NCBI RefSeq assembly: GCF_029227915.1
Contig: NC_079880.1
Span: forward strand, 13,718,001 to 13,782,000
DNA from: Hydractinia symbiolongicarpus
Lineage: Eukaryota > Cnidaria > Hydrozoa > Anthoathecata > Hydractiniidae
Length of the DNA stretch: 64,000 bases
Direction of reading: 5' to 3'
A program made the translations under genes and the position numbers. The notes beneath the pieces were generated by a model. The model was given only the letters and a program-made list of their open reading frames with translations. It searched no databases and was not told where the DNA came from. Shown here piece by piece: positions 47,414-59,780 of this stretch. Each line of letters begins with the position of its first letter. The stretch's first letter is position 1.

Positions 47414-47676
47414 TTTTGAAAAGTGGGTGCTCTGGTATTTGCTCAATTTTTGCCGAGCATGTTGGGAATTTCCCTACTTATTTTTGTATATTAGGTACTT
47501 CACCTTGATATGAATGACTCAACACCACTTTAGGGATTTTTTATGCATATTAATAGATTTTTGTGCAATGGGGCGTGACGAAAAGTTGTGACGTCACAAG
47601 CAAAATTCTGTGTGATAATTTTTATAAGAGTTTGACCGTGTTTTTTAAAACGTCTGGTTCCATCCCTACACTAGCT
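47414..47676 (-). repeat. Polinton right terminal inverted repeat
   Basis: Reverse complement of the left repeat with several small indels; keeps TTGTGACGTCACAA (47,586-47,599) and ends ...CCCTACACTAGCT. Confidence 0.92.
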
Positions 47677-49490
47677 TGAATAAGTAAGGCTAGCTATAGC
47701 TAACTAGCTGGCTTTAGCAGAATGTTGCCTCGAAATCTGCGTTTTTAGTCAACATCTTAAAATTAGCTTTTAAATTTTAGGCATGGCTTGAAAACGTGAT
47801 TATATTTTCATCCTAACATGTGAAATCATACTGAAAATAAGTTTTCCTATAGATACAAAGTATTTAGTAGAAGAAAGGGTTAAAAGAAAACCTGCAAACC
47901 TGACACTATCACTTCCAAACCAAAATGGTTATGACTACACGGTGAAGCGGTTATTAAAAAACGTAACCTGTACCACACATTCAGGTGAAATGTTTCGGTA
48001 TAGGTATGCAGTAAATCGTAAATCAAGTCAAGTGGACACAACATTATAGTGTTTCGGGTGTCATAAATGTTTCAAAAAGTAACTTTCCCGCAACTTAAGC
48101 TGAAATATAAACATAGTTTCGAAGCCGTTGTTACCTCATCATAGCAAAAATAGTCCGACAATATCTTGTTTATTTTTTTCGGGACGCTGAACGCTTAGTA
48201 CAGGTGGACTGTATTGCAAATTTGTATAGGCATAATACCCTTTTCAAAAGAACATTATCGCAGCCTCAATTTAAATAAAAATACAGGAAACAGTCCGTTG
48301 TTAACACCCAGCTTAGTGTTTAGTACGGGTTGTTACCCCCATCACAGCGAAAACAATCGGTCAATATATTGTATTTTGCGGAATAAATTTCTGTGAATTA
48401 ATTGTCACACCCGGCTGAGTACTCAGTACAAAGGACAATAGACCGTGTCGCACATCTATATAAAAGTATTGCTCTTTTCCAAAAACACGTTATTGTAGCT
48501 AAAATTACTCCTACCTAGCTAACTGCTTGACTGTTGTTACCCTGTGAAAGTTTAATACTTAATTGTGACACCAAGTTGAGCGCTTATTGGCGTGGTACTC
48601 TTAAAAACTTTATCATGACTTCGGTTTAAATATAAACACATCTTAAAGCCCGTCGTTACAAAATATGGAGACTGTTGTTTTATCAATAAAGTTTTGTTGA
48701 CGTTTATAGCACAGTAGATGTACTGCAAATAGTATAAGAAAGGTTAATTTAAAATTCTATATTTGGCTACTTTCACTTTTTAGCTAGATGTAGCTAGCTA
48801 CCAGCATCCACAGCCCCAGGTGCAGCTGAGTGAAAGTCAGATTGGTAAAGATAATACAAAAATAAAAAATGTTGGCTTACATAAAAATCAAATGAAGTAA
48901 AGTGAATGAAACCCTTAAAACAATAACTGGCTTGATACTCTCTTATAAATCTACGTCTGTAGTGGAAATATTAAAAATGGTTTCTATAGATTTATACAAG
49001 GCTAGAAAACGTGACAGTATATTTACCCTAATCCCTAAAAACTTATAAAAAAACTAACACAAAGCTTTAGGAGACTGGTTAGCTATAGCTTGTCTGTTAG
49101 GTAAACAAAAATGTGTAAACAAGCAGAAAAATGCCTGAAAAAATTGGCTAGAAAAAATTGTAATCGTGTTAGATGAGGAATAGTGTTCTTAGAAGTATTT
49201 TAAAGTAAAGAAAAAAGGAAAATATTTAAGAAATTGTCCTATTTCCAGCACTGAGTTGTTTCGACCTCCTGCCAAATTTTGGACTGCTTCCGGGGGTTTC
49301 CATACAAAGGAATGTAAAGAGCTTTAGTTTCTGATTGGCCATTTACCTAAAAATCCCCTTCTGATTGGCCCTATTTTAGCGGGAACTCTTCCCTGTGCTA
49401 GCGGGGCCCCGATGGGTTACTCGTCCTTGCCCTAGCGTGTTAGTATTTTTGTGCGTGATACAAGTCGCTTTTGACGCACGAACAGACAGA
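47677..49490. repeat. inverted copy of the 7.7-8.9 kb repeat array
   Basis: 48,000-48,730 matches the reverse complement of the ~300-bp repeats at 7.9-8.9 kb (TATAGGCATAATACCCTTTT, GGAAACAGTCCGTTGTTAAC, AATTAATTGTCACACCCGGC). 48,990-49,030 (AAAACGTGACAGTATATTTA) matches the complement of ~7,750-7,770. No genes. Confidence 0.65.
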
Positions 49491-49620
49491 CAGACGCGAC
49501 TATTATTTTAGAGACTAGTCGGTGACCGTGGAAAATTCCTCGGGCTCGCCTGTCCTTTATATATCGCATATTATGTTTCCATAACAGACAGACAGATGAC
49601 GGCTATAATTATAGAGATTT
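49490..49620. repeat. inverted fragment of the 7.1-7.5 kb tandem repeat
   Basis: ACAGACAGACAG..., TCGGGCTCGCCTGTCCTTTA and TATATCGCATATT correspond to the complement of one unit at 7,243-7,440. Confidence 0.6.
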
Positions 49621-51173
49621 GGATAGATATGTTTTGTCACTAAACCTTTACGGATACAAAATGCATCAGATGCTATGGCCAATTCACTAACTCTTTTCTA
49701 CAACGCGGCCTGGGTATCAGTGAAAGATCTAACTTATTTGACTTGTTGTACCAAATTATTCACTCTATTTTTTCGTATTATTGTTTCGTATTATTATTTT
49801 CGTATTAAATATTTTTTTCGCGAAAAGAGAACGGAATAATCTTTGTTGTAGTTTCATTCTTCATTCTTTACTTGTATTTAACATCTTAATAAATGTAAGA
49901 GCTAGTCCAAATTTAGATAAACCAGCTCACCATGTGTTTGTAATGATAAACCTGGCTGCTTGATAATATTTCGTTCCACTGATTTCTCCTTTTAAAAAAT
50001 ATCGCCTAATGAACGGGACTGAAACCAAGTTTGTCTTACGTTATTTTCTCACGTGTAATTAAAACTAATTAAAGAATGCAAAGCCGCACATTAAAAACTC
50101 TAATTGGAGCCACCGATCATTTGTTTACGTATAAAGCGAGGCGTGTTCTTTGTCTTGTTTGCTTCGCTAATGAGCGTTGCCGTAGATATGGTTAAATTCA
50201 AACACGATATTACAAACGATTTATATATTGTTGTGGTCGAACTTACTATGAATTTTAATAAGAAGAGTTTTGAGCTATCTTTTAGGCATGATCATCCACA
50301 ATAATATTTTAATAAGTACTAACACATCGTTTCTTTAAGAGGGTTTTGTTCATCAAGGTATCTTTATATTCAACCGATCAGGGTCAAGGAGGACATTAGT
50401 ATCACCTATATCTAACTCATTTGAACTTTTTTCATCCGGTTATCTTAGCGCAGGACTAAGGCGATCTAAATCAAAATTCTAAGTTCACAGGCCAGAAAGA
50501 AAAAGATATATTTCGTCACGATATAAAATTTCTGAACATGTAAACAATTGTTTAAATCATGTGACATTTTTCGTACATTACGCATACGCATTGTGTGAAA
50601 ACTTATCCCGCTCAGTTGAGCTGTTTTATTTATTTTTTGTTATATTTTTACTTTAAAAATATACTTGGTCCGTATATATGACTTTACGTGCATAAGCACT
50701 TAAGACAACTTTTGAGTTATTTGTACTATTCTGATGTCTTTTTTACTTAAACTAATTTTTTGAACGGTTGTTCACTAACGTACTGTCCTCGGTGAGACAC
50801 TCAGCGTGGTTAAAAATTCGATTGACGGAGAGAACAAATGTATGCAATGACCTAAACATATTTATTCGTTTCATAAAATGAAAATGAATTTCGTTCGTTT
50901 TGTATAACAAAAAAGAACTACAGAAGTTGAGGAGAAAAATATTTGTTCTTATTTATTTTATTGGTAAATTTTATAATTTCGTGCCCGGAATTAGACTTTT
51001 TACTTGTTTGTAGCTAAAGTTATTTTCCTATATGTATATCAAGTTTCAATGATCATCAACATTGCAACGCAATTCAAATAAGTCAACAAACTTTAACATA
51101 CGTTTCCATGGCGTTGCCAAAACAGTTATCTAGCAATTTTTGTGTATCTGTGTGTGTATGTAGAGAGATGAAA
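49621..51173. other. noncoding stretch, nothing recognised
   Basis: Frames of 60-66 codons at 49,781 and 50,104 have no supporting feature. Two tandem copies of ATCATTACACCGC at ~51,178-51,204 lie just after the oxygenase stop. Confidence 0.4.
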
Positions 51174-51215
51174 TACATCATTACACCGCATCATTACACC
51201 GCATAAACATCTCTT

Positions 51216-51971
51216 TTAAATACATAAACTTCTTTTTTTACGAAGAGAAGCTTGTCGTGAAAACACGGAGATGTCATTTTTGTAAATGTCGCTATTTATA
51301 ATATCGTCTAACATATCAACCTCATCTGTTCTCGTGCAAAGTTCATTTTCTATATCATTGAGCATGGAGCCAAAATACCACGATGTTAACGAGAATATGT
51401 CTCCCTTGCAAGCGAGCGTTTCTTTTTTTATTCGCTCATCCGACCAATGAATAACAGTTCTATTAAAAACCGGCTCCACATCATAATAATGGCATTTTCG
51501 TTCAACATAAAATCGTGTTATCCCACCATGTGTTTCTTTGTTATAATTCTTGTTGCAGTAATATTCGATTGTTAAAAGCCTACCATTGTTGTTGGGATTG
51601 TCAATGTGTTTTTTATAACCAAAACTGCCAGTAGGATAGCACGAAAACTGTATGTGAGATTTGTGAGTTATGATAATATTACTCCCACGAAAGGAGCTTT
51701 TCTGTAACACTGCCATCATGTTATCAAAGGCTTCGATAACCGTCTTTATGTTCTTATTACCATTTCCTTCGCCTTTCAACCAGCATATTTGATCGCTTCG
51801 GTAAATCTTCTTGTTGAATTTACACGAGGAATTAATCGCTTCAAAGCACATCCCCGGGCAGGAATATATATAGGAGGCTTCCTGTTGAACTTTCATTGCT
51901 ACCTCGTATGGTAAGAAATTGTCAATGACGCACAATCCAACATCATTCAAAGCTGAATGAATTTTCTCCAT
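51216..51971 (-). CDS. EGLN-like 2-oxoglutarate/Fe(II) oxygenase, probable pseudoenzyme
   Basis: The start is ATG 51971, giving 251 residues. The longer open frame begins at a GTG, two codons after an in-frame stop. The protein aligns by eye along the whole catalytic domain of EGLN/PHD prolyl hydroxylases, which mark HIF for degradation: ALNDVGLCVIDNFLPYEVA near the N-terminus, RSDQICWLKGEG (residues 58-69), IQFSCYPTGSFGYKKHIDNP (the HxD pair at 122/124), THGGITRFYVE, then VIHWSDERIKKE and SLTSWYFG. The distal iron-binding histidine after the SD.R motif is lysine (~183), and the arginine that binds 2-oxoglutarate is absent (SDRR..HE and TRYA types are expected). Single exon. The C-terminal ~40 residues are extra. 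Confidence 0.7.
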   Translation of the reverse strand: MEKIHSALNDVGLCVIDNFLPYEVAMKVQQEASYIYSCPGMCFEAINSSCKFNKKIYRSDQICWLKGEGNGNKNIKTVIEAFDNMMAVLQKSSFRGSNIIITHKSHIQFSCYPTGSFGYKKHIDNPNNNGRLLTIEYYCNKNYNKETHGGITRFYVERKCHYYDVEPVFNRTVIHWSDERIKKETLACKGDIFSLTSWYFGSMLNDIENELCTRTDEVDMLDDIINSDIYKNDISVFSRQASLRKKRSLCI

Positions 51972-52024
51972 ACTTTGTTTCGGCACGTTATATACTTGAA
52001 ATGCTTCAACGTGATTTGCTAACA

Positions 52025-52033
52025 CCTTTTATA
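52025..52033 (-). promoter_or_regulatory. TATA box of the EGLN-like gene
   Basis: TATAAAAGG on the minus strand, 54 bases upstream of ATG 51971; transcription starting ~30 bases downstream would leave a very short leader. This supports the chosen start. Confidence 0.5.
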
Positions 52034-52039
52034 ACTTCT

Positions 52040-55000
52040 GAACGTGCACAGAAATCTTTTTGGTCCGGCTTACCAATCTAGAAGTATTATAGATTACATG
52101 AACAAGTGGAAGTAGTCTAGATAGCTCTCTGCACGTAAGAAAACATGGTTTTTAGCACGTCGCATTTTATACACAACTTATGGCATGTCGCCAATTAGTG
52201 TTGTTACCACTGCTTTTAATATTTTAAATATTATGAAGGGTATTATCTCTAATCATTAATCAAAACCGGAACTAAGTTGCATGCTTTTATATTTTTTTAA
52301 TTAAATAAAAAGGGAAATGTTTTTTTCCTCTTTCGATATGCTGTCAAACGATAAAGGTTTATATTACGAAATTTTTGACTTTTGCCCCTTTTCTTTCAAT
52401 TTTATAGAGGCTCACAATATTTCGAAGATTTTTCGTGAGAGCTCTAGAGGGTCTCAACCAACGGTCGGCCATATGAGACTTTGGTCAGCTTTGGTCCAAA
52501 AAACCGCAACTTTTTATGACAAAGTTTTTTATATATTTAAGTGAAAAATAAAATAAAAAATCGCTAAAAACGGCTAACTATCTTGTTCCAACCAAATTTT
52601 TTACTAAATTTTTTTTGCCCTAAAGGACAAAAATTTCTAAAACATGAAGGATGTATGGGAAGAAAGAAAATTTGTAAAATTTTTCTGCAAGTATTTTATA
52701 AACTCTATTGGTCGAAAAAAAGTTATGTCAGCGAGTAATATTTTTGCTGACTAAAGAATTTTATCACCCAATTTTTAGCCAACTTTTTTTGTCAATAAGG
52801 TATGATTAGATGAACTTTTTATGTGTACATATATGTACATATTTCAAATGATTGTGCAGAATTAACAACTTGTTCTCATGGCAAATCAATCAACAATTTA
52901 ATGTTTTTTTTAGTAATAATAAAAACAAATTTTTATCAAGGTCTTCTTTATAAAACATAAGTGGATGAAAAATTCGATTAGCGGTGTGATATAATTTTCA
53001 AAGCAAGAGCGCATCATTCGAACAATACAAACTCTCTATACAAAACTTTATCCCCCGGGATGATTGCCTGACTTTGTAGAGTCTCCTATGTTTGCTCGTC
53101 ATTCATAAAAGTTGGTTTACACTGACAAGATAATAATAGCTTCCTTTGAAACTGACGCTCGTTGGCTTAGTGGTTGCCTGCAAAAAAAACGGCACCAAAA
53201 ATTCAGAGAGTTCGGTAAAGCAAGGGAGGGGAGGGACGGGGTTCAGGTATTGGCGTATGGGGAATTAACCATCAGGAAGTTACCCCTTTATTCTGGCCAA
53301 GCATATAAGTTACCTATTAAAAACGTAAATGTGATAACAGAATAACACACGATAGACAAACAGAATGGGTAATAAATTGTCGGTAAATAGAAATCAGTAA
53401 AAACGGCGATAAAAAGGCGATTTTTATCGACCAATTTTACCTACATAGTCACCTTTTGCCCAGTAGCTCATTTGGGGGAAAAATTATCTATTAAAAAAAT
53501 TTAAAAGAAAAATAAAATGAAAATTAGTAACCTGTGTATCCTGATATGTTTTGCGCCTTTTCATTGTTCACGCACTGTAAAAATGGAAAAGCAAAAATAG
53601 AAGAAAGAAATTAAAGTTGGTCTGTGAAAAAGTCAGTGAGAAAGTCGGTAAAAAAATATTATTCGTTGAACAAAAATTTGATTACCTTTTATCGATCTTT
53701 TTTGTACCAGTTAGGTATATAATATTGACTTTGACAGACCACGGTCATATTTAGCACGCTTTTCTTAGCGCCTAGTTTTTCTAAATGAGAACGGGCCTTC
53801 GGATATCTACTTAGAAGGAAGATATCCAGGGGGTAAGAAAAAGAACTTTTAAAAAATAAAACGTCAAATCACGTTTTTCATCCTAAAGTTATGCTGAAAA
53901 GCAGCGTTGCATAATAAGAATAATTGCAAGCTATTATGACATAATCCTGTCATCCTGAAGATTGTTGTTGTAAAAAAGACAATGTAACATACTGGCTGCC
54001 AAATTTTATAGTTAGTGTTTTTTCTGTTCGCGTAAACAACCTCAAAATACATTTTCTTCCGATTCTTATCCGTTTTTAAAGAACTAATATATTTTCTTAA
54101 AAAACCAAATTAAGCGTCACTTAATACACTGACTCGAACATTTTTCGCCAAAATTATTTTGTGGATCTCTAAACTATGCGTCAAATGGGGTTAATCACTT
54201 TCTCTATGTTGAACGACTGAATTGGACGCTAATCTAATAAATACCATCCGAGTTTCACAATAGAACCATTTTATAAAGTTTTGGAAAAAACATGCTGTGT
54301 TGCATATCAAAGGAAGTATTTTTTCCTGATTTACTATTTTTCCCATTTTTCGTGACCACAAAACCTTTCTGCTTCGCGTCGGAAAAGTGGCCCGGTAAGA
54401 TAAAATTTAAAAAGAATTAGATCCTTCATTTGCAGGATGAGGCTAAATTTGTTTTTCTAAGTTAGAAAGATTTAATGTCAATATTCCCAATATGACCCTA
54501 ATTTAGAGCAATGTTGAAGTAAACAGAAAGTTACTTTACATTTGTGTGCGCAATGAAAGGCATATGGAAAAGGGCGTTGGGTCCCCTACTGATTTTGTGC
54601 ACCCTGACATTGCATTCCATCTGCGTTGTAGCATTCTGTATGGTATTGTCACATACGGGAAAAAAATTTTAATTCTTTTAAATTTATTCTGATTTCTTCT
54701 TATTTTATATTTTCTAAATTGATTTGAATTTCTGGCTACTTTTCGAATGTGTATTATTTTTCCTATCGAATTTAATTCTAATTCTACTAGAAACACATAT
54801 TGTACAACAAAGACACCAAACAACCTTTGCAGAGGTAGTTTTTGTTAGTCCCTACAACATTTGCGCAACAATTGCTGACTTTATTGGAAACCAAATCGAA
54901 AAATCATCCTGTAAGATCTAAAAATTGTCTCAAGATCGTAGAATTATCTTAAGATCGTAGTGTAAATTAAATATGAAGTACAACATATCCCTAATGAGCT

Positions 55001-55132
55001 TCCGTACATTTTCACCTAAAAAATTGCAAAACGACAACACACTAGACCAAATAATAACACAGTCAGTGATAAATCAGATGTAAACAAAACTGGTGTTTTG
55101 TTTACATCGAAGTACATCTGGGTCCTGAATTA
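52040..55132. other. noncoding stretch, nothing certain
   Basis: AT-rich with a 9-bp hairpin (CGATAAAAA..TTTTTATCG) at ~53,408-53,430. The minus frame at 54,536-54,823 has a compositionally normal C-terminal half (YRMLQRRWNAMSGCTKSVGD) that could be a mobile-element relic; unassigned. Confidence 0.35.
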
Positions 55133-55395
55133 TTTATAACTAGTAGATAAAGCCTGTGGAAAAATCCACTGAGGCATGACAACAATGAAAAGGAAGCGTC
55201 ATTTTAATTTTGATATCGTTAGCAACCCATTCACCCCCAAAAAAATTAGAACCTTGTTTTTGTGTCGCCTCTATTGTGTAAAGCTTAAACTGCTGATCAA
55301 CAAAATGTATATGGTCGTGTGGTTTTGATGAGTGGGTAATGAACTATAGGGGTTTAAAAATTTAGCTGACGTCAGCAATGCACGGGACATTGCTG
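55133..55395. repeat. dispersed repeat with GCTGACGTCAGC palindromes (copy 2, inverted)
   Basis: Runs from AACTAGTAGATAAAGCC...GGAAAAATCCACTG to two TTGCTGACGTCA words at 55,364-55,395, the reverse order of the 30.4-kb copy. Confidence 0.5.
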
Positions 55396-55867
55396 ACGTC
55401 AACAAAACCCAAATTCAAATTTGTATAACGTCTAAAAATATAAGCATGTGCAAGAAAAAAATGTTAAAAAAATTATGAAATAAAAATGGAAAATATCCAA
55501 AAAAATCAAGGGTGTCTAGCAACCATTACGTTAAAAGGGAAATCTGCTGAAACTATATACTTGATTTGCCATTACAGAAGTACACCAGGAAAAAAAAAGG
55601 ATACTAAACATTACGAAGAATTCAACATTTTTCGTTAAGTCATACAAAATCAGCTGTTCAGTCTATTGCGTACGGAAAACCTTCCAAAGTTATACTCAAA
55701 ATATAAAAAATTAATAGCTGAAAACACATAAAAGAGATATATAAAACTTGAATCATTTCGGTATAATGTATATCTACTGAAATATTTCAATCCAAAATAT
55801 CAAAAGAACAGTTAGCCTTACAGACCCAGACTTATAATTAAGAAAATCACGCATAAAATCAGAGAAG

Positions 55868-55945
55868 ATAACAATGCAGTGTTTTCGAATTTAAGAATCG
55901 AATATATTTCAAACGGCAATGTAACAGATGTAAACATTGATTTAA
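55868..55945. repeat. second copy of the 32.43-kb repeat
   Basis: AATGCAGTGTTTTCGAATTT ... CAGATGTAAACATTGATTTA. Confidence 0.7.
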
Positions 55946-58425
55946 GTGTAGGTTTTAGGTTTAGGTTTTTTATAATGACATCAACAATGAATCACACAGT
56001 CTGTAGTGTTGAAAACAATAACCACGGAAAAATTACTTTTTACAGTTTATGAAAATTCTTCTTTGAGATATACACGCTGTTTTTATGAGAATAGTGTGTT
56101 TTAGTTTCAGCCTCGATGTTCTTAACTTTTTTGACAAATGCTATCCTCATTATTCTCAATATGTTCTTAATATGACTATGGCCTGAAAATATATTAATAA
56201 AATAAAGCATGTTATAAGTTACTATAGCTAGCTAATGGCAATTTCTAGTACATGTAACGGCCCATTTGCTTGAACACAAAAAAGTTCAGTTCGTTTGATA
56301 TACAATAAAAAAGTAAACTTCTAATCAATTTTGTGCGTCATGCATATGTTCATATTTAAAACACTCTATCACGCTTAGACATATTACTAGGATATTCTAA
56401 ACTTCGGACTCATTTTTCAGAGTGTATTCTTGCAAAAATAAGTGCTTAAAGAAAATACTTTCCTGCTCAAGACACAACAACAAACTTAATGTTTAAGGAA
56501 AAGTTTAGCTCAGAAAGAAACGGCTAAAAAATCGTTTTACACCCAAATTCAATTCTCTATCTAATAATTTAGACAACACACCTGCTTTTTCTTTTGCTTT
56601 CTCAGTAGTTCGCAAGATAGCTACGCTGAATAGAAGTCCAATCAGTTTTTTACTTCGATTACTAAATTTCGCTTCATTCCAAAGAGAACGAAATGAAGAT
56701 GTATAGCTATAATTATCTAATGCATTTCCAATCAATTCTTTTTGTGATGTTATATCATCGTACGTTTTTCTTCGTTTTAAAAAATATTTCTGACAACAAC
56801 ATTATTAAAGGGGCTACAAACCGGTTAAAATGCTCACATTCCGTATATCCCGCGCACATATTAAAAATCCGGCAATTGTGTTTTGCGCAAGGAACAGACC
56901 AGCGCACTTTGCTCGCTGGTTCAATTTTTTTTTTTTTTTTGTATAGTAGTATATTATTCAGCATATTACAGAGAAATATTTCAACGAGACTCAATCTGGA
57001 TGAAAACATGACCAAGGCTGGAAAAGATAAAAATTCTAAATATATCTATATGCTCGAGTCTGTAAATTACATACATGCCGGAAAAATAGCCAGTTTGTTT
57101 TTCATCGCCATCATCTCGACTTTCGTGTATGTCACTAAAGTCGAAAACCAGCAGCTGTTCCGTGGCCCCTTTAACTTCGATCGACAACAACAGTTTGTTC
57201 TTTACATTTTAAATTCAAATTACAGTCATTTTCGAATGCGACACAACCTCGTACCCAGAACACAAAAATGTAAAATATAGTAAAACATAAAAGCTTTAAG
57301 CTAACCTCATGATGAGTAAACAATGGCATGCTCTGTTTGAAGTAACTTTTTTTAGGATTAACTTGAAAAACAGACAACCTTCTTTGCTTCGGTTTTCTTT
57401 TTCAGTTAATAAACAACTTGTTTCCATAAGATACGGCGCACATGGTGAACCAGGGGTAAAATTAAATTATTTTTCAACCGTAACGACCGAGAACGGCGCT
57501 GTAGCATAAATGACAGATAGACCCCCTGTTTTCTCATTTGGCGGCTTACTTATTTTTTAGTTAATTTTAGCGCGCGACCACGTCATAAGAAAGGGACCCG
57601 TAAGTTGCCTGTCGTGAACTCACAATTTTACTCACGCAAGGGAATTAATATATAAAATTAATTACCTGTGACTTTTGTGTAATAAAGTCCTCATTACACA
57701 AAGGTTTTTATGAGAACAATAAAATAAATTAACCGTGACTTTTTAAAACAAAAATTTAAATCAATTTGAAAGAGCACACAAAAGACAGAATAAAAATTTA
57801 ACAAAACCGCGGCGGTTTCTTTAGAAAAACAGCACATCAACTTTCCCTGTCACAGACACACGGAACTGGCGTATTATTATATAGATTAAGTATCGGTCTG
57901 GTCTTTAAAGTCAACACTGTCATTATGAATTTTTATTCAGCAGCCGTGCCGCAGCACTGTTTGCTTCTCCTTTAACTTTTGAACGAAGCTTTGTCGCTAA
58001 AACTGTTCGGGATTAATAAATTGTAATATCCTTTTTTATTAATAAAATAAGTGGAATGGCTAGTTAAACATCAAATGGAACACTTGAAGGCTGCTCAATA
58101 CTCTTAACGTCTAAAGCTAGAATAGTGTAGACTGATCTAAAAAAGGAAAAAATAATAGTAAGAAAATTTTTGTGTGCTAAACGTACCCAGTGGGTATCAA
58201 TTTTAGGTAGATAATGTGAGAAAATAATGCCACCAATGCTAAAGTGGAACAAAATTTTATGGTACTAAACTATAATTAGGTAAACCATTAACTGATAGTT
58301 ATCACCTAACAATAGTGGTCCTATTGTACTGCTGTTTGTATTGTAGGCGTCTATGTGTTTTACTACCAGATTTGAGGGAAAATTCCTTTCGGATTACTTG
58401 ACTAAAGAATTTCTAAACTGGTCCG
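55946..58425. other. noncoding stretch with one doubtful 195-codon frame
   Basis: The plus frame 56693-57280 includes hydrophobic stretches and a poly-Phe run from poly-T, and is overlapped by minus-strand frames. No domain is recognised, so it is not called as a gene. Confidence 0.35.
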
Positions 58426-58945
58426 CATTCGCGTACATTTGTCAACATTACTCAACTTTAATCAGCATTTGTCTATAATTACTGTTCTCGTCTACATTCA
58501 GTTACACTCCTCTACATTCGTCTACACCTGTCTGCTTTCATCTACATTCGTCTGCATTTGCCTACATTTGCCTACACTCATCTGAATTTGTCTACATTTT
58601 TCTAAACTCGTCTGCATTTGTCTATATTTGCCTACACTCGCCTGAATTCGTCTAAATTTGTCTACACTTGTCTGCATTCGTCTACATTTGTCTACACTCG
58701 TCTGCATTTGTCTACATTTATCTACACTAGTCTGCATTCGTCTACATTTATCTACACTCGTCTCCATTCGTCTCCATTTGTCTACACTTTTCTGCATTCG
58801 TCTATATTTATCTACACTCGTCTGCATTCGTCTACATTTATCCCCATTCGTCTCCATTCGTCTCCATTTGTCTACACTCTTCTGCATTCGTCTATATTTA
58901 TCTACGCTCGTCTGCATTTGTCTACACTCGTCTACATTCATCTAA
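58426..58945. repeat. decamer minisatellite (TCTACATTCG)n
   Basis: A 10-bp unit TCT(A/G)CA(T/C)T(C/T)G repeats about 45-50 times, degenerate at the left edge and regular from ~58,510. Because three units are 30 bp, several frames stay open on both strands. Confidence 0.95.
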
Positions 58946-59310
58946 TGACTTGTTTTTAATTCAAGAATAGATCATTTTATTGGTTGTTATTGAGGATTTT
59001 TAGTTCATTCAACAATTTCACTCTGTTAAAGAAAGCTATTTTGGAAAAAATAAAGCAATTGCGGAACCAAAACACTCATCCACAAAATCTCTGGTAAAAC
59101 GTTTTCTCGGCTACTCGCAAAAGATATTACAAGTTGTTTTTGCGATGTCACGTTTTTTCAAATGCGTTCTTTTAATTTAAAATTTCATATAAAATTAAAA
59201 TTAAGTGTTAACAATGTCGGTTATATGACATTTCAGTGCTACGGTCATTTCAGACTCTCCCTGTAATTTTCATCCTTATTTTAAAAAGAAAAAAGTCAAT
59301 TACATTCATG
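58946..59310. other. noncoding stretch
   Basis: Nothing recognised. Confidence 0.35.
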
Positions 59311-59780
59311 GACACATCCAAAAAAACTTGCAAAAGGTACCCCGAAAAAACAAAACATGGGATTCGGGAGTATTATTTACTCACCCGAAAATTTTGTAGC
59401 TACAACTAGAGAGGTTGAAATAAATGGTGTAAAACAACTTCGACATTCTAATGATTCCTCGAAATGCCAACCAATGGATGTATCTATCAACAAGCCGTTC
59501 AAGACAATTTTACGCAAATATCGGGTTAGTTACATTTCTAAAGTAATTGGAAAGCGTCAGCGCCTATGGCTGGTGACAAGGAGTTCAAGCTACCGCTACC
59601 AAGTTGGAAAAACATGAATCGGGTCGAGAAATCATACACTTTGGCAGATAAGGGTATGGTGTGACGATCTTTGATGTTTCTTATACATTAAGAAAAACTT
59701 AGAAGCGGGTATTTCTACAAATTGTGCACGCCCAGAAAATCAATGACGAACATGATTGTGATGATGCTGAAATTTAAAGA
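59311..59780 (+). pseudogene. fragment of a DDE (pogo/Jerky-like) transposase
   Basis: Frame 59357-59617 contains SSKCQPMDVSINKPFKTILR, the region of the third catalytic aspartate, closely parallel to APDVSWNKPFKSRM of transposon 2. Downstream, in another frame, VEKSYTLADKGMV-type residues continue the C-terminus. The N-terminus and most of the core are gone, and there is no visible inverted repeat or HIRAN-like partner. Confidence 0.65.

Noticed and set aside
47660-47682. Target-site duplication of the Polinton
   Set aside because: Six-base flanks at the proposed ends (CGCCCC and TGAATA) do not match; left open rather than forced.
56693-57280. 195-codon plus-strand frame with hydrophobic stretches
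   Set aside because: Includes a poly-Phe run from poly-T, overlaps other frames, no recognisable domain or promoter.
58522-58959. Open frames of 95-139 codons with regular repeats on both strands
   Set aside because: The 10-bp minisatellite keeps several frames open because 30 bp is a multiple of three; no start context or domain.
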